Part shown: positions 1-8,669 of the stretch, in pieces
How the letters are laid out: the number at the start of each line of letters is the position of its first letter
How positions within the stretch are numbered: the stretch's first letter is position 1
Origin: Bradyrhizobium sp. CCGB01
GTDB taxonomy: Bacteria > Pseudomonadota > Alphaproteobacteria > Rhizobiales > Xanthobacteraceae
Reading direction: 5' to 3'
DNA length: 64,000 bases
Assembly: GCF_024199795.1 (NCBI RefSeq)
Contig: NZ_JANADK010000001.1
Location: forward strand, 2,666,001 to 2,730,000
Made by a program: the position numbers and the translations under genes
Notes under the pieces: generated by a model
Told to the model about the DNA's origin: nothing
Databases searched by the model: none
The model's input: only the letters and a program-made list of their open reading frames with translations

Positions 1-721
1 CCGAGAACGCGATGCCCCAGCTATTGGCATGGAACAGCGGCACCACCGGGAGCATTGTCTCGGACGCGCTGGTGCCGAGGGCATCGACATTGTTCGCCAT
101 CAGCGCATGCAGCACGTTGGAGCGATGCGAATACAGCACACCCTTCGGATCGCCCGTGGTGCCGGACGTGTAGCACATCGCGGCTGCCGTGTTCTCGTCA
201 AAGTCCTTCCATCTGAAGTTGCCGTCGGCCTCCGCGATCCAGTCCTCGTAGGCGACCACATTCTTCAGCGTCGTCTGCGGCATGTGCGCCTTGTCGGTGA
301 GCACGACGTAGCGTTCCACGCTCGGCAGCTTGTCGGCGATCTTCTCCAGGACCGGAACGAAGGTGATGTCGGTCATCACGATGCGGTCCTGCGCATGATT
401 GATGATCCAGGCGATCTGCTCGGGGAAAAGGCGGGGATTGACGGTATGGCAGATAGCGCCGATCCCCATGATGCCGTACCAGACCTCGAGATGGCGCCAG
501 GTGTTCCAGGCGATCGTTGCGACACGGTCGCCGAGCTTGATGCCGTCGCGCTCCAGCACTTGCGAGACCTTGAGCGCGCGCTTGTGGATTTCGCCATAAG
601 TGGTGCGATGGATCGGTCCCTCGACCGATCGCGTAACGACCTCCTGCTTGCCATGAATCCTGGCGGCGTGTTCGATGATCCGGTGGCAGAGCAGGGGCCA
701 ATCTTGCATCAAACCAAGCAT
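1..721 (-). CDS. Acyl-CoA synthetase / AMP-binding ligase, N-terminal part (runs off the window)
   Basis: This is the N-terminal 240 residues of an ANL-superfamily (AMP-forming) ligase that activates a fatty or other carboxylic acid to its CoA thioester. The frame stays open to the left edge, so the C-terminal half lies outside the window. The start is the ATG at 719-721 (M-L-G-L-M-Q-D-W). The reading contains the family's P-loop-like AMP signature (YTSGTTGDPKG, about residues 200-210) and a downstream VPLFHANSWG segment typical of medium/long-chain acyl-CoA ligases of the FadD/AlkK type. It is transcribed divergently from the extensin-like gene. The substrate cannot be told from this part. 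Confidence 0.85.
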   Translation of the reverse strand, partial: MLGLMQDWPLLCHRIIEHAARIHGKQEVVTRSVEGPIHRTTYGEIHKRALKVSQVLERDGIKLGDRVATIAWNTWRHLEVWYGIMGIGAICHTVNPRLFPEQIAWIINHAQDRIVMTDITFVPVLEKIADKLPSVERYVVLTDKAHMPQTTLKNVVAYEDWIAEADGNFRWKDFDENTAAAMCYTSGTTGDPKGVLYSHRSNVLHALMANNVDALGTSASETMLPVVPLFHANSWGIAFS

Positions 722-753
722 TCCGTCGTTCCTCCGAGAATTCGCTGGGCGGG

Positions 754-1896
754 TTGTCGCTCTCAGCGCTGGGCCAAAGAATTGTCATGAGTTTTAGCCT
801 GCCGGACTTTCGCCGCAAATGGTCTTGTCGCGGCTATATGTCCGCCGGCGCGGCAATGGTTACCGCCGCGCTGGGGCTGTCGCTTGTGCTCGCCGAGAAG
901 GCAGAGGCGCGAAAATACGCGTCGCCGTTCGATATCTTTGGCCTTGGTACGCCACGGCCGCGCGGATCGGTTCATCCAGCCAGGATACCTGCCAAGATAC
1001 CGCTACCAAAACCGCGCCCGGAAGAGGCCCCCAAGGCGGCGGACGAGACCCCTCCGCAGACCGACGGAAAACCTTCTCCCGACAAGCCGAATGCCACCAA
1101 GCCCGCCGAGGCCGCGCCGCCACCCGAGAAGCAGGTCTCGGCCTGCCGGCTTGCGCTGACCGATGAGATCGCGGTCGCGCCGTCCATTCCCGATATTCGC
1201 GGCCCCGGTGCCTGCGGCGGCGAGGACCTGGTGCGGCTCGAAGCCATCGTGCTGCCGGACAAGCGCAAGGTGGCGGTCAAGCCGGCGGCTGTCCTCCGCT
1301 GCACCATGGCGTCCGCGATCGCCGATTGGATTCGGAAGGACATGGTGCCGTTGGCCACCAGCCTCGGCTCGACCATCAGCGATCTCGACAATTTCGACAG
1401 CTTCGAATGCCGGGGCCGTAACCGCGTCGTGGGGGCGATGCTGTCCGAGCACGGCAAGGCCAACGCGCTCGACGTCCGCGCCGTCAAGCTCACCAACGGG
1501 CAGTCGATCGGCCTGACCGACCGCAGCCTGTCGCGCGATGTGCGCGAGCGCGTGCTGCATTCGGTCTGCGCGCGCTTCTCCACCGTGCTTGGCCCGGGCT
1601 CGGACTGGTATCACGAGGACCACATCCATCTCGACCTGGCGCAGCGGCGCAACGACTACCGGATCTGCCAGTGGAATGTCTGGGATCCCCTGCCGCAGGT
1701 CGCTCCGCTGCTGCCGGCGGAGCGGCCCGAGGAGGCGCCGCCGCGCGAGGTCGCGGCCAAATCCGAGGCCAAGCCCGAGGCGAAGGACGGGGCTGATGAC
1801 GAGGCGGCGCAGAACCCCCCTGCGCCTGCGGACAAACCGGCGGCCGACCGCAAGAAAGCCCAGCCGCACAAGCCGGCAACGAAAAAGCGCCGGTAA
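754..1896 (+). CDS. Extensin-like C-terminal domain protein (cell envelope)
   Basis: This 380-residue protein has an N-terminal hydrophobic segment, a Pro/Lys/Glu-rich linker (about residues 75-130), a conserved Cys-containing extensin-like C-terminal domain (about 130-325), and a second charged, Pro/Ala-rich tail. The domain carries SEHGKANALDVRAV and YHEDHIHLDL (about residues 286-295). The two His/Asp clusters resemble the zinc-binding layout of M15 D,D-carboxypeptidases, so a periplasmic peptidoglycan role is plausible but inferred. An internal ATG at 787 would leave a shorter leader before the hydrophobic stretch and is an equally good start. The stop codon sits inside a terminator hairpin. 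Confidence 0.8.
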   Translation: MSLSALGQRIVMSFSLPDFRRKWSCRGYMSAGAAMVTAALGLSLVLAEKAEARKYASPFDIFGLGTPRPRGSVHPARIPAKIPLPKPRPEEAPKAADETPPQTDGKPSPDKPNATKPAEAAPPPEKQVSACRLALTDEIAVAPSIPDIRGPGACGGEDLVRLEAIVLPDKRKVAVKPAAVLRCTMASAIADWIRKDMVPLATSLGSTISDLDNFDSFECRGRNRVVGAMLSEHGKANALDVRAVKLTNGQSIGLTDRSLSRDVRERVLHSVCARFSTVLGPGSDWYHEDHIHLDLAQRRNDYRICQWNVWDPLPQVAPLLPAERPEEAPPREVAAKSEAKPEAKDGADDEAAQNPPAPADKPAADRKKAQPHKPATKKRR

Positions 1897-1912
1897 AACC
1901 GGCGCTTTTGAA
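1883..1912 (+). terminator. Rho-independent terminator overlapping the extensin-like stop codon
   Basis: A perfect 12-bp inverted repeat (AAAAGCGCCGGT at 1883-1894 and ACCGGCGCTTTT at 1898-1909) has a 3-base loop and ends in T's. The TAA stop (1894-1896) lies at the loop. Because A's flank one arm and T's the other, it can act on both strands and also serve the convergent L,D-transpeptidase gene. Confidence 0.8.
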
Positions 1913-1932
1913 TGTCTGAGATCAGGAGCTGA

Positions 1933-2619
1933 TCAGTAGCTGCCCGCCTGGCCCATTTGGCCGCCGCCGAGCGCAAGGCGCGAATTGTAGGGCGAGTCGC
2001 CGTGCTTCGGCTCGAGCACCACGACGATGGTGCCGACCTTCACGCGATCATAGAGATCGATCGCGTCTTCGTTGGTCAGGCGGATGCAGCCTGACGAGAT
2101 CGAGGCGCCGATATATTCCGGCTGATTGGTGCCGTGGATGCGGAACAACGTGTCCTTCCCGCCGGAATAAAGGTAGATCGCGCGAGAGCCCATCGGATTG
2201 TCCGGGCCGGGCGCAACATAGGTCGGCACGCCCAGGCGCGAAATTTCGCCCGGGGTCGGATGCCAGGCCGGCCACTCGGTCTTGCTGCCCACCTTGGCGA
2301 TGCCAGACCAGGCCATCGCCTCTTCGCCAACGGTGATGCCGTAACGGATCGCCTTGCCGCCATCCTGCACGTAATAGAGATAGTGGTTGTCGGAATCGAC
2401 CACTATCGAGCCCGGCGATTCCTTACGGTGGTAATCGACGATGGCGCGGCGGAACGGCTCGGCGACCGGGGTGTTCTCATACCGGACCTTGGCGAGGAGT
2501 TCCTTGTCCTTCGGCTTGAAGGCCTTGGTGTCGGTCGCCTCAAAATGTGTGGCCTGCATGCAGCCCGACAGCATCAGGCCAGCGGCCAAAATACCCAGCT
2601 TAACTTTCAGCGACGACAT
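1933..2619 (-). CDS. L,D-transpeptidase lipoprotein (YkuD domain)
   Basis: This 228-residue protein would form 3-3 peptidoglycan cross-links or attach proteins to peptidoglycan in the periplasm. The N-terminus is a lipoprotein signal with lipobox LMLSGC (Cys20). The YkuD domain follows at about residues 70-202, with the catalytic signature HGTNQP (His162) and SSGCIRL (Cys178, Arg180). It is convergent with the extensin-like gene, with which it shares a terminator, so two wall-acting genes sit tail to tail. Confidence 0.92.
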   Translation of the reverse strand: MSSLKVKLGILAAGLMLSGCMQATHFEATDTKAFKPKDKELLAKVRYENTPVAEPFRRAIVDYHRKESPGSIVVDSDNHYLYYVQDGGKAIRYGITVGEEAMAWSGIAKVGSKTEWPAWHPTPGEISRLGVPTYVAPGPDNPMGSRAIYLYSGGKDTLFRIHGTNQPEYIGASISSGCIRLTNEDAIDLYDRVKVGTIVVVLEPKHGDSPYNSRLALGGGQMGQAGSY

Positions 2620-2938
2620 GATTTGGTTCCAATCGACAACAACATGCTTTCGTGGGGCTTGAGCGAGCCCAAACCACGACTCCGTTGGGTCCTATTATCG
2701 TTGAAATCTGCCACAATTCCAGCGCTTCGGACCTTTTCCCGCGCTGCGAGACCCGAGCTGTGGCTTTTTTGCCGCAAGTTTTGCAGCTTTGGGCTGATTT
2801 TTGGGCGTGGGATGCCGAACTGTCGATTCCGGGCCACGGTGCCGCCACAAATGCAAACGCTCCGTTAATGTGCTTGTCATCATGAACTTGTCAGAATCGC
2901 GCTAAGGGCTGTCAGTCTGTCGCAGGCCCCTGCTGGAG
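2620..2938. other. Intergenic region between two divergent genes
   Basis: This 320-base gap separates the L,D-transpeptidase gene (minus) from corA (plus). It must hold both promoters. I see no ORF, repeat or obvious operator in it. Confidence 0.5.
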
Positions 2939-2944
2939 TTGTGC

Positions 2945-3922
2945 ATGTTTTCTGTGTTCGTTCCCTCCGACTCCACTCTCAAGAAGGCCGTCGTCGAGGA
3001 CCTCGCGGCGGTTCCGGAGCACGCGGTGTGGATCGATCTGGTCAACCCGACCGCGGCGGAGGACAAGGCGGTGGAGCGGCTCTCGGGCATCGCGATCCCG
3101 ACCCGGGAGGACATGCAGGAGATCGAGATCTCCAGCCGCCTCTATATCGAGAACGGCGCGCGCTACATGACGGCGACGCTGATGTGCCACTCCGATACCG
3201 ACATGCCCCGGACCACGGCCGTGACCTTCATTCTCGGCGACCACCGCCTCGTCACGGTGCGCTACGACCAGCCCAAGCCGTTTGCGCTGGTCGAGGCCAA
3301 GCTGGCCCGTTCCTGCACGCCTGCGATCACCGGCGAGATGGTGCTGATGGAACTCCTCGACGCCGTGATCGACCGCTGCGCCGACATCCTGGAGCGCTGC
3401 GGCGCCGAGATCGACCAGGTCAGCCACGACATCTTCGAGCCCGAGAGCGAGCGCCACGGCCACGCCAAGCAATATTCCCAGATCCTGATCTCGATCGGCC
3501 GCAAGGGCGACCTGACCTCGAAGGTTCGCGAAAGCCTGGTGTCGATCGGCCGCGTCGTCACCTTCCTGTCCGCGGTGGTGGAGGGCGTGAAATGGTCGAA
3601 GGACATGCGCGAGCAGCTCAAGACCATGCAGCGCGACGTGTCGTCATTGACCGACCACGCCTCCTATCTCTCCAGCAAGATCACCTTCGTGCTCGACGCC
3701 ATGCTCGGCGTCGTCAATCTCGAGCAGAACAACATCATCAAGCTGTTTTCGGTCATGGCCGTTGTCCTGATGCCGCCGACGCTGATCGCCTCGATCTACG
3801 GCATGAACTTCAAGTCGATGCCGGAACTCGAATGGGTGCACGGCTATCCGATGGCGATCGTCATGATGCTGTTCGCCGCCATCGTTCCGTACTGGATCTT
3901 CAAGTGGAAGAAGTGGCTTTAA
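2945..3922 (+). CDS. corA: CorA-family magnesium/divalent cation transporter
   Basis: This 325-residue inner-membrane protein mediates Mg2+ (or Co2+/Ni2+) uptake. It has a long soluble N-terminal domain and two C-terminal transmembrane helices, with the diagnostic pore motif YGMNF at about residue 285 just after the first helix. The C-terminus is the usual short basic tail (KWKKWL). I chose the ATG at 2945 (MFSVFVP) over the one at 2939 because the Shine-Dalgarno-like CTGGAG is better placed. The gene stands alone between divergent and small genes. Confidence 0.92.
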   Translation: MFSVFVPSDSTLKKAVVEDLAAVPEHAVWIDLVNPTAAEDKAVERLSGIAIPTREDMQEIEISSRLYIENGARYMTATLMCHSDTDMPRTTAVTFILGDHRLVTVRYDQPKPFALVEAKLARSCTPAITGEMVLMELLDAVIDRCADILERCGAEIDQVSHDIFEPESERHGHAKQYSQILISIGRKGDLTSKVRESLVSIGRVVTFLSAVVEGVKWSKDMREQLKTMQRDVSSLTDHASYLSSKITFVLDAMLGVVNLEQNNIIKLFSVMAVVLMPPTLIASIYGMNFKSMPELEWVHGYPMAIVMMLFAAIVPYWIFKWKKWL

Positions 3923-4108
3923 TACCTACCGATACCTTACGCCGGTCGTAGAGACATGGCGGTTGGTGTCGCAGAATAGAGCGGGATTGCGGCCGCGCCG
4001 TGATGTGTGCGCGCCGCCCCAATTCCTCCGGTAAAATTTGAGCAGTGGGCTGAACGTTTGCGCGAAACTTGTCTGCGATAAGCAGCATGTTAGCCGCGAG
4101 GAACAGCC

Positions 4109-4342
4109 ATGGTTGAAAAACACATAACGACGCCCCGCAACGTCATCGATCTGGCGAGTTATCGTCAGGTCCTGGCGAGCGGCAAGGCGCCGTCGTTGTC
4201 GGCACGGATGTGCCGGCACTGTGGTGCTCCGCTGCTCGATGGCGAGAACGACGACGACTGCTCGACTGCGTTGAACGTTGCCGCTCCAAGTGCTGCAGCT
4301 TCAAGTCTGCGCAAACGGTCGCGTCGGATTCGAGTCGATTGA
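4109..4342 (+). CDS. Small hypothetical protein with Cys residues
   Basis: This 77-residue ORF starts with ATG after a GAGGAACAGCC leader. The middle has CRHCGAPL followed by a third Cys about 11 residues later, which suggests half of a zinc knuckle. The C-terminus is Arg-rich (RKRSRRIRV). I do not recognise a named family. Codon use matches its neighbours, and the Cys cluster and ribosome-binding site favour a real gene. Confidence 0.55.
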   Translation: MVEKHITTPRNVIDLASYRQVLASGKAPSLSARMCRHCGAPLLDGENDDDCSTALNVAAPSAAASSLRKRSRRIRVD

Positions 4343-4424
4343 GGACCGGAAGGAAGGGCGGGCGATCCAGGTCTTGCGGCGGCGTTGTCTGGATCGCCTT
4401 GCTTTCTGCCATTAGACGATTCAG

Positions 4425-5195
4425 CTAGCGCTTCACGATCTGTGCCGTCGAGACGATGGTCTCGGCGATGGCACTGTTGCGGCTGAACGAAGCCAGATGC
4501 CCCTCGACATCGCGCAGCATCGCCTCGACATTGTCGCCCAATGCATCCGGCGAAGACGACGAGTAGGTGAGTGTGCGCTGTGCGAGGTCCTGCACGCTGA
4601 CCATGTGGCTTGTCTCGACCGTGGCGAGTTCTGTGGGCTGAAAGGGGCTGCCGCGAAAGAATGCGGGAAGGTCGCGATGGGTCCGCGTGCCCTTGCCGGC
4701 CTCTTCCCAGAGCTTGGCCGGCGACCAGCGGCGGCGGATTTCATTGTAGCCGTCGAGCCATGGGTTGCGGCCGTCGGTGGCCGAGAACGAGGCGCAGACC
4801 AGGATCGCGCCGCCGTGCGCGACCAGCCGGTCGAGCAACGCAAGCGTCGCCTCGCGATCCATCCAGTGCAGGGCGCGCCCGATCGTCACGACGTCGAAGG
4901 TGCCGATGTCAGGAGCGAGCGTCTCGGCCTTGCCCTCGATCAGCGTGAGTGCTTGGCCAGCGGATGCAGCGGCGGCTCGCGCGGCGTCGAGCATGGCGGG
5001 CTCAGGGTCGACGCCGACGACGCGGCCGACATATCCGGCGAAGCCCAGTGCCAGCAATCCGGGGCCGGTGCCGAGGTCGATCAGAGTGTGGTGCGCGGAC
5101 AGCCCGAGCTTTTGCGCGACGCTGCGAAAGAACTCGCTCGGGTAGGGCGGCCGCAAATGCTCGTAAAGTGAGGCTGTGCTCGCGAACCGGCCCAT
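4425..5195 (-). CDS. Class I SAM-dependent methyltransferase
   Basis: This 256-residue Rossmann-fold methyltransferase has motif I LIDLGTGPG (about residues 39-47), motif II VVGVDPEPAML, and IGRALHWMDRE, as in the UbiE/Methyltransf_11 group. An HW pair after motif IV is common in trans-aconitate/phosphatidylethanolamine-type methyltransferases, but the substrate is not evident. It lies 21 bases downstream of the SDR gene on the same strand, so the two may be co-transcribed. Confidence 0.85.
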   Translation of the reverse strand: MGRFASTASLYEHLRPPYPSEFFRSVAQKLGLSAHHTLIDLGTGPGLLALGFAGYVGRVVGVDPEPAMLDAARAAAASAGQALTLIEGKAETLAPDIGTFDVVTIGRALHWMDREATLALLDRLVAHGGAILVCASFSATDGRNPWLDGYNEIRRRWSPAKLWEEAGKGTRTHRDLPAFFRGSPFQPTELATVETSHMVSVQDLAQRTLTYSSSSPDALGDNVEAMLRDVEGHLASFSRNSAIAETIVSTAQIVKR

Positions 5196-5216
5196 GCATC
5201 GCCCTGCGTGCTTTGC

Positions 5217-5975
5217 CTACACGTGCTGGCCGCCGTTGATGTGGATCTCGGCGCCGTTGACGTAGGAACTGGTGTCCGTGCACAGCACGTAGATGATCTT
5301 GGCGACCTCGTCGGGCGTGCCGAGGCGGTGCATCGGGATCTGCTGGTCGACGATCTTCTCGGTGCCCGGCGACAGGATCGAGGTGTCGATCTCGCCGGGC
5401 GCGATGGCGTTGACGCGGACGCCGACGCGGCCGAAGTCGGAGGCCATCTCGCGCGTCAGCGCGGCGAGCGCGGCCTTCGAGGTGGCGTAGGCGGCGCCCG
5501 CGAAGGGATGCACGCGCGAGCCCGCGATCGAGGTGACGTTCACGACCGAGCCCTTGGCCGTCTTCAACTCCTCGATCAGCCCGCGTGCGATCATGATCGG
5601 TGCGAAGAAGTTGACGTGGAAGACGTGCGTCCAGGTGTCGAGGTCGGTGTCGACCGAGCCGAGCCGGGAGCCGCCGGCGCCCTTCGGCGAGATCGCGGCG
5701 TTGTTGACGAGGGCATGGAGCATGCCGCCTTCGAGGCGGTTGCGGATTTCGGAGATCGCGCGCGCGGTGTCCTCGGGATTGCCGAGGTCGACCTGGATGT
5801 GATCCTCGGGGCCTGCGTCCCACGGGCAGTCCTCGGGGAAGGGATGCCGCGAGCAGGTGATGACACGCCAGCCCGCCGACGAGAAGCGGATCACCGTGGC
5901 GTGGCCGATGCCGCGGCTGGCTCCGGTCAGGAGCAGCGTGCGGCGCGGCGCATTGGACGAATGCGGCATGGACAT
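5217..5975 (-). CDS. Short-chain dehydrogenase/reductase (SDR)
   Basis: This 252-residue NAD(P)-dependent oxidoreductase has a classical SDR layout: cofactor motif TGASRGIG (about residues 17-24), NNAAIS, a catalytic Tyr-X3-Lys in YATSKAALAAL, and the post-catalytic VNAIAPGEIDT. The C-terminus (VNGAEIHINGGQHV) is the usual one. The substrate is unknown. It sits between pdxH and the methyltransferase in a minus-strand cluster. Confidence 0.9.
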   Translation of the reverse strand: MSMPHSSNAPRRTLLLTGASRGIGHATVIRFSSAGWRVITCSRHPFPEDCPWDAGPEDHIQVDLGNPEDTARAISEIRNRLEGGMLHALVNNAAISPKGAGGSRLGSVDTDLDTWTHVFHVNFFAPIMIARGLIEELKTAKGSVVNVTSIAGSRVHPFAGAAYATSKAALAALTREMASDFGRVGVRVNAIAPGEIDTSILSPGTEKIVDQQIPMHRLGTPDEVAKIIYVLCTDTSSYVNGAEIHINGGQHV

Positions 5976-6007
5976 CTTTCAGGTCGGCCCAAAGCTGGCG
6001 ATAAGGC

Positions 6008-6649
6008 TCAAGGATACATCCGCGTCTTGGACCATGGCTGGCCGGCCGCGTCACGGCGAAATTCGATGCGGTCGTGCAGGCGGAATGGGCGGTCGTGCCA
6101 GAACTCGATGCGCGAGGGCGTAATGCGCCAGCCGCTCCAGCCCGGCGGGCGTGGCACCTCGCCGATGACGTGTCTGGCCGCGACTTTGGCGATGGCCTGC
6201 TCGAAGGCGAAGCGGCTCTCCAGCTCCTGCGACTGCTTGCTGGCCCAGGCGCCGATCTGCGCCTGCTTGGGCCGGGTGGCGAAATACGCATCGGCCTCGG
6301 CGTCGGTTACCGGCGTCACGTTGCCGCGGATGCGGACCTGACGGCGCAGCGACTTCCAGTGAAAAAGTAACGCCGCCTTAGGATTTGCGGCGAGTTCGCG
6401 GCCCTTCTGGCTGGCGATGTGGCTGTAGAAGACGAAGCCCTCGGTATCGAAGCCCTTCATCAGCACCATGCGCACGTCAGGCAGCCCGTCCGCGTCGACG
6501 GTGGCGAGCGCCATGGCGTTCGGATCGTTCGGCTCGCTCTTGATCGCCTCGTTCAGCCAGGCCTCGAACAGCGCAAATGGCTCGTCGGCGGCGGTGAAAT
6601 CACCGGATGTTAAGGGTGTCTGGTGTTTCATCGAGGTCGTGTCGGTCAT
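6008..6649 (-). CDS. pdxH: Pyridoxamine 5'-phosphate oxidase
   Basis: This 213-residue FMN enzyme oxidises pyridoxamine/pyridoxine 5'-phosphate to PLP, the final step of vitamin B6 synthesis and salvage. Seen are the FMN-binding segment [38 protein letters not shown], the [12 protein letters not shown] loop, and the C-terminal signature with RPPGWSGWR and [12 protein letters not shown]. The length is normal for the family. The 5' end overlaps nothing coding on the minus strand, and the divergent surface-protein gene starts 114 bases away. Confidence 0.95.
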   Translation of the reverse strand: MTDTTSMKHQTPLTSGDFTAADEPFALFEAWLNEAIKSEPNDPNAMALATVDADGLPDVRMVLMKGFDTEGFVFYSHIASQKGRELAANPKAALLFHWKSLRRQVRIRGNVTPVTDAEADAYFATRPKQAQIGAWASKQSQELESRFAFEQAIAKVAARHVIGEVPRPPGWSGWRITPSRIEFWHDRPFRLHDRIEFRRDAAGQPWSKTRMYP

Positions 6650-6762
6650 GTCTGGAGTCCGAGTTGCGTCCCGCGGCCCAAAACGCGTTGTTGTCCGCTA
6701 CCGCCCTATATAGGGCATGGGGGCGCGTTGGCCTATCGGCGATCCGGCCGTCCGGCTTTGTC

Positions 6763-7170
6763 ATGACGATGATTTTGATCGGGCTCGGCTCCGGCGGTTG
6801 CAGCTTTTCCCGCAACGACACCCGCGCCTATGCCAAGGCCGACGACAGTGACCTGACCGGTTCGATTGCGCGGCCGGCGAAGGACGCCCCGCCGACCGAC
6901 ACCGATCTTGCCTTCGCCCGCAACGCCGCTTCCGACGTCCTCAGCAAGGGCGACAAGGATTCCAGCCAGCACTGGGAGAATCCGGAAACCGGAGCGCGCG
7001 GCTCGGTGACGCCGATCGCGCAGTCCTACGCCGCCGAGGACGGCCGCAAGTGCCGCGACTTCCTGGCGAGCTACGTCAATGGCAGCACGGAAAGCTGGCT
7101 CCAGGGCGCCGGCTGCCAAAGCAGCCGTGGCCGTTGGGAGATTCATACGCTAAAGCCGTGGCGGAGCTAG
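6763..7170 (+). CDS. RT0821/Lpp0805-type surface protein (lipoprotein-like)
   Basis: This 135-residue secreted protein begins at ATG 6763 (MTMILIGLGSGGCSF). It has a short hydrophobic stretch ending in GSGGC, a likely lipoprotein processing site. The C-terminal half resembles the 17-kDa-antigen/RT0821 family (GRKCRDFLASYVNG, then CQSSRGRWEIHTLKPW), with two conserved Cys residues that probably pair. Function is unknown in the family. An upstream in-frame extension to 6607 overlaps pdxH and is unlikely to be translated. Confidence 0.7.
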   Translation: MTMILIGLGSGGCSFSRNDTRAYAKADDSDLTGSIARPAKDAPPTDTDLAFARNAASDVLSKGDKDSSQHWENPETGARGSVTPIAQSYAAEDGRKCRDFLASYVNGSTESWLQGAGCQSSRGRWEIHTLKPWRS

Positions 7171-7279
7171 GAATCGGCTCCGCAGGCTAGTTGCAAAAAT
7201 GCCACTCGCCTCCCACATGATGTGCAGGTGGGGCGGGGAGCCCTTTGAACAATTCGATTTCTTGAAGGAGACGTGACGG

Positions 7280-8245
7280 ATGCGCGACCCCTATGAGGTC
7301 TTGGGGGTGCCGCGGAGCGCCAACGCTGCCGCGATCAAGAGCGCCTATCGCAAGCTTGCCAAGAAGCACCATCCCGACAGCAACAAGGATGACCCGAAGG
7401 CCGCCGAGCGCTTCTCCGAGATCAATTCGGCGAACGAGATCATCGGCGACGAGGACAAGCGCAAGCAGTTCGACCGCGGCGAGATCGGCGCCGACGGCAA
7501 GCCGCGCTTCCAGGGGTTTCCGGGCGGCGGCGGGCCGCGCGGTCGCGCGGGTCCGGGCGGGTTCGAAAGCTATTCGTTCCGCAGCGGCGGCGCGGGCCCC
7601 GGTCAGGGCGGCGGTGCGTTCGAGGACATCCTCAACAGCATGTTCGGTGGCGGGGTGCGCGGTGCGCGGCCCGGGGCCGGCGGCGGTGCCCAGTTCGAAT
7701 TCGACACCGGCGGGATCGGGCTCGATCTCGACGTCAACGTTGCCATGTCCGTCTCGCTGGAAGAGTCGGTCAAAGGGGGCGACAAGCGCGTCCGGCTGCC
7801 GAACGGCAAGGAGCTCAACGTCAAGGTTCCACCGGGCGTCACCGAGGGCCAGCAGATCCGGCTCAGGGGGCAGGGCGAAAGCGCCCAGGGCCATCCGCCG
7901 GGCGACCTGCTGATCACGATCAGCATCGCGCCGCACCCGTTCTTCAAGATCGAGGGCGCGGACTTGCGGATCGACCTGCCGGTCACGCTCTACGAGGCGG
8001 TGCTCGGCGGCAAGGTCCGCGTGCCGACCCTCGGCAATGCCGTCGAGCTGTCGGTCCCGAAAAACACCTCCAGCGGCCGGACCTTCCGCCTCAAGGGCAA
8101 GGGATTGCCAAAAGCTGGCGGAACCGGGGATCTCTTCGTCACGATCAGGATTATGCTACCGGACGGGAACGACGCCGAGCTTGAGGCATTGATGGAAAAG
8201 TGGCGGGACCAACACCCCTACAATCCACGTAGCGGGCTTGGCTAA
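7280..8245 (+). CDS. DnaJ-type (CbpA-like) co-chaperone
   Basis: This 321-residue J-protein stimulates a DnaK/Hsp70 ATPase. The J domain occupies residues 1-70 with the obligatory HPD at 31-33. A Gly/Phe-rich linker (about 75-135) follows, then the two DnaJ C-terminal beta domains, including [19 protein letters not shown]. The Cys-rich zinc finger of true DnaJ is absent, making this a class II (CbpA-type) protein. A strong GAAGGAGA ribosome site precedes the ATG at 7280. Confidence 0.92.
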   Translation: MRDPYEVLGVPRSANAAAIKSAYRKLAKKHHPDSNKDDPKAAERFSEINSANEIIGDEDKRKQFDRGEIGADGKPRFQGFPGGGGPRGRAGPGGFESYSFRSGGAGPGQGGGAFEDILNSMFGGGVRGARPGAGGGAQFEFDTGGIGLDLDVNVAMSVSLEESVKGGDKRVRLPNGKELNVKVPPGVTEGQQIRLRGQGESAQGHPPGDLLITISIAPHPFFKIEGADLRIDLPVTLYEAVLGGKVRVPTLGNAVELSVPKNTSSGRTFRLKGKGLPKAGGTGDLFVTIRIMLPDGNDAELEALMEKWRDQHPYNPRSGLG

Positions 8246-8669
8246 AGCATGATCCGGACCCGGAGGCCGCGTTGGCGCAAAATGTGCAGCGGTTTTCCGG
8301 ACAGGTCACGCGCCAACAAAATAGCTAGAGCGCGAGCCGTCGCGCTTTAGGGCGAGATCGCAGCTGAAGGGGGTATCTCCTAAGAGCCTTGAGCATCTCT
8401 GGACGGATGATGCTCATCACATGCCTTAGCGCTTCTCGGCTCATGTGGTTCGGCGTGTCGGCTGTCCGGCGGGGCAGCCGATAATAAGGTGCGGCCTCGA
8501 GAGGGGGACCAGCGCGGTACCAAAAACCCCAATCGAGGCCGCCCGCGTCGATCGGCGGATCGAACGCTGCTCATTTTCTCGTGATCATCCGGTGCGATAA
8601 TGAGACGCACCCATGTCCTGATTCCAAATTTTCAATGTCGGAATCGAGGCACCGCGTTCAAGCGGTTGC
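8246..8669. other. Intergenic region with repeat-like elements
   Basis: This 424-base gap lies between the J-protein gene and the anti-sigma gene. The left part holds a repeat-like element (8249-8333). The middle (8478-8520) shares TAATAAGGTG(C/T)GGC and a following GCG-rich stretch with 43,484-43,530. No convincing gene is present; an open minus-strand frame at 8380-8610 is Arg/Ser-rich and looks accidental. Confidence 0.45.
8249..8333. repeat. Dispersed intergenic palindromic element (Bradyrhizobium/Rhodopseudomonas type)
   Basis: The stretch begins GCATGATCCGGA, has a central GGTTTTCCGGACAGG, continues into CACGCGCCAACAAAATAG and ends in TAGAGCGCG. From memory this matches a very common intergenic element of these genomes (GCATGATCCGGA ... 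GGTTTTCCG ... CATGCGCCAACAA ... TAGAGCGC). The outer arms, GCATGATCCGG and CCGGACAGGTCACGC, are imperfectly complementary. Only one copy lies in the window, so repetitiveness is from knowledge, not seen here. Confidence 0.5.

Noticed and set aside
8380..8610. A 76-codon minus-strand open frame in an intergenic gap
   Set aside because: Arg/Ser-rich composition, no ribosome site, and it runs across repeat-like DNA.
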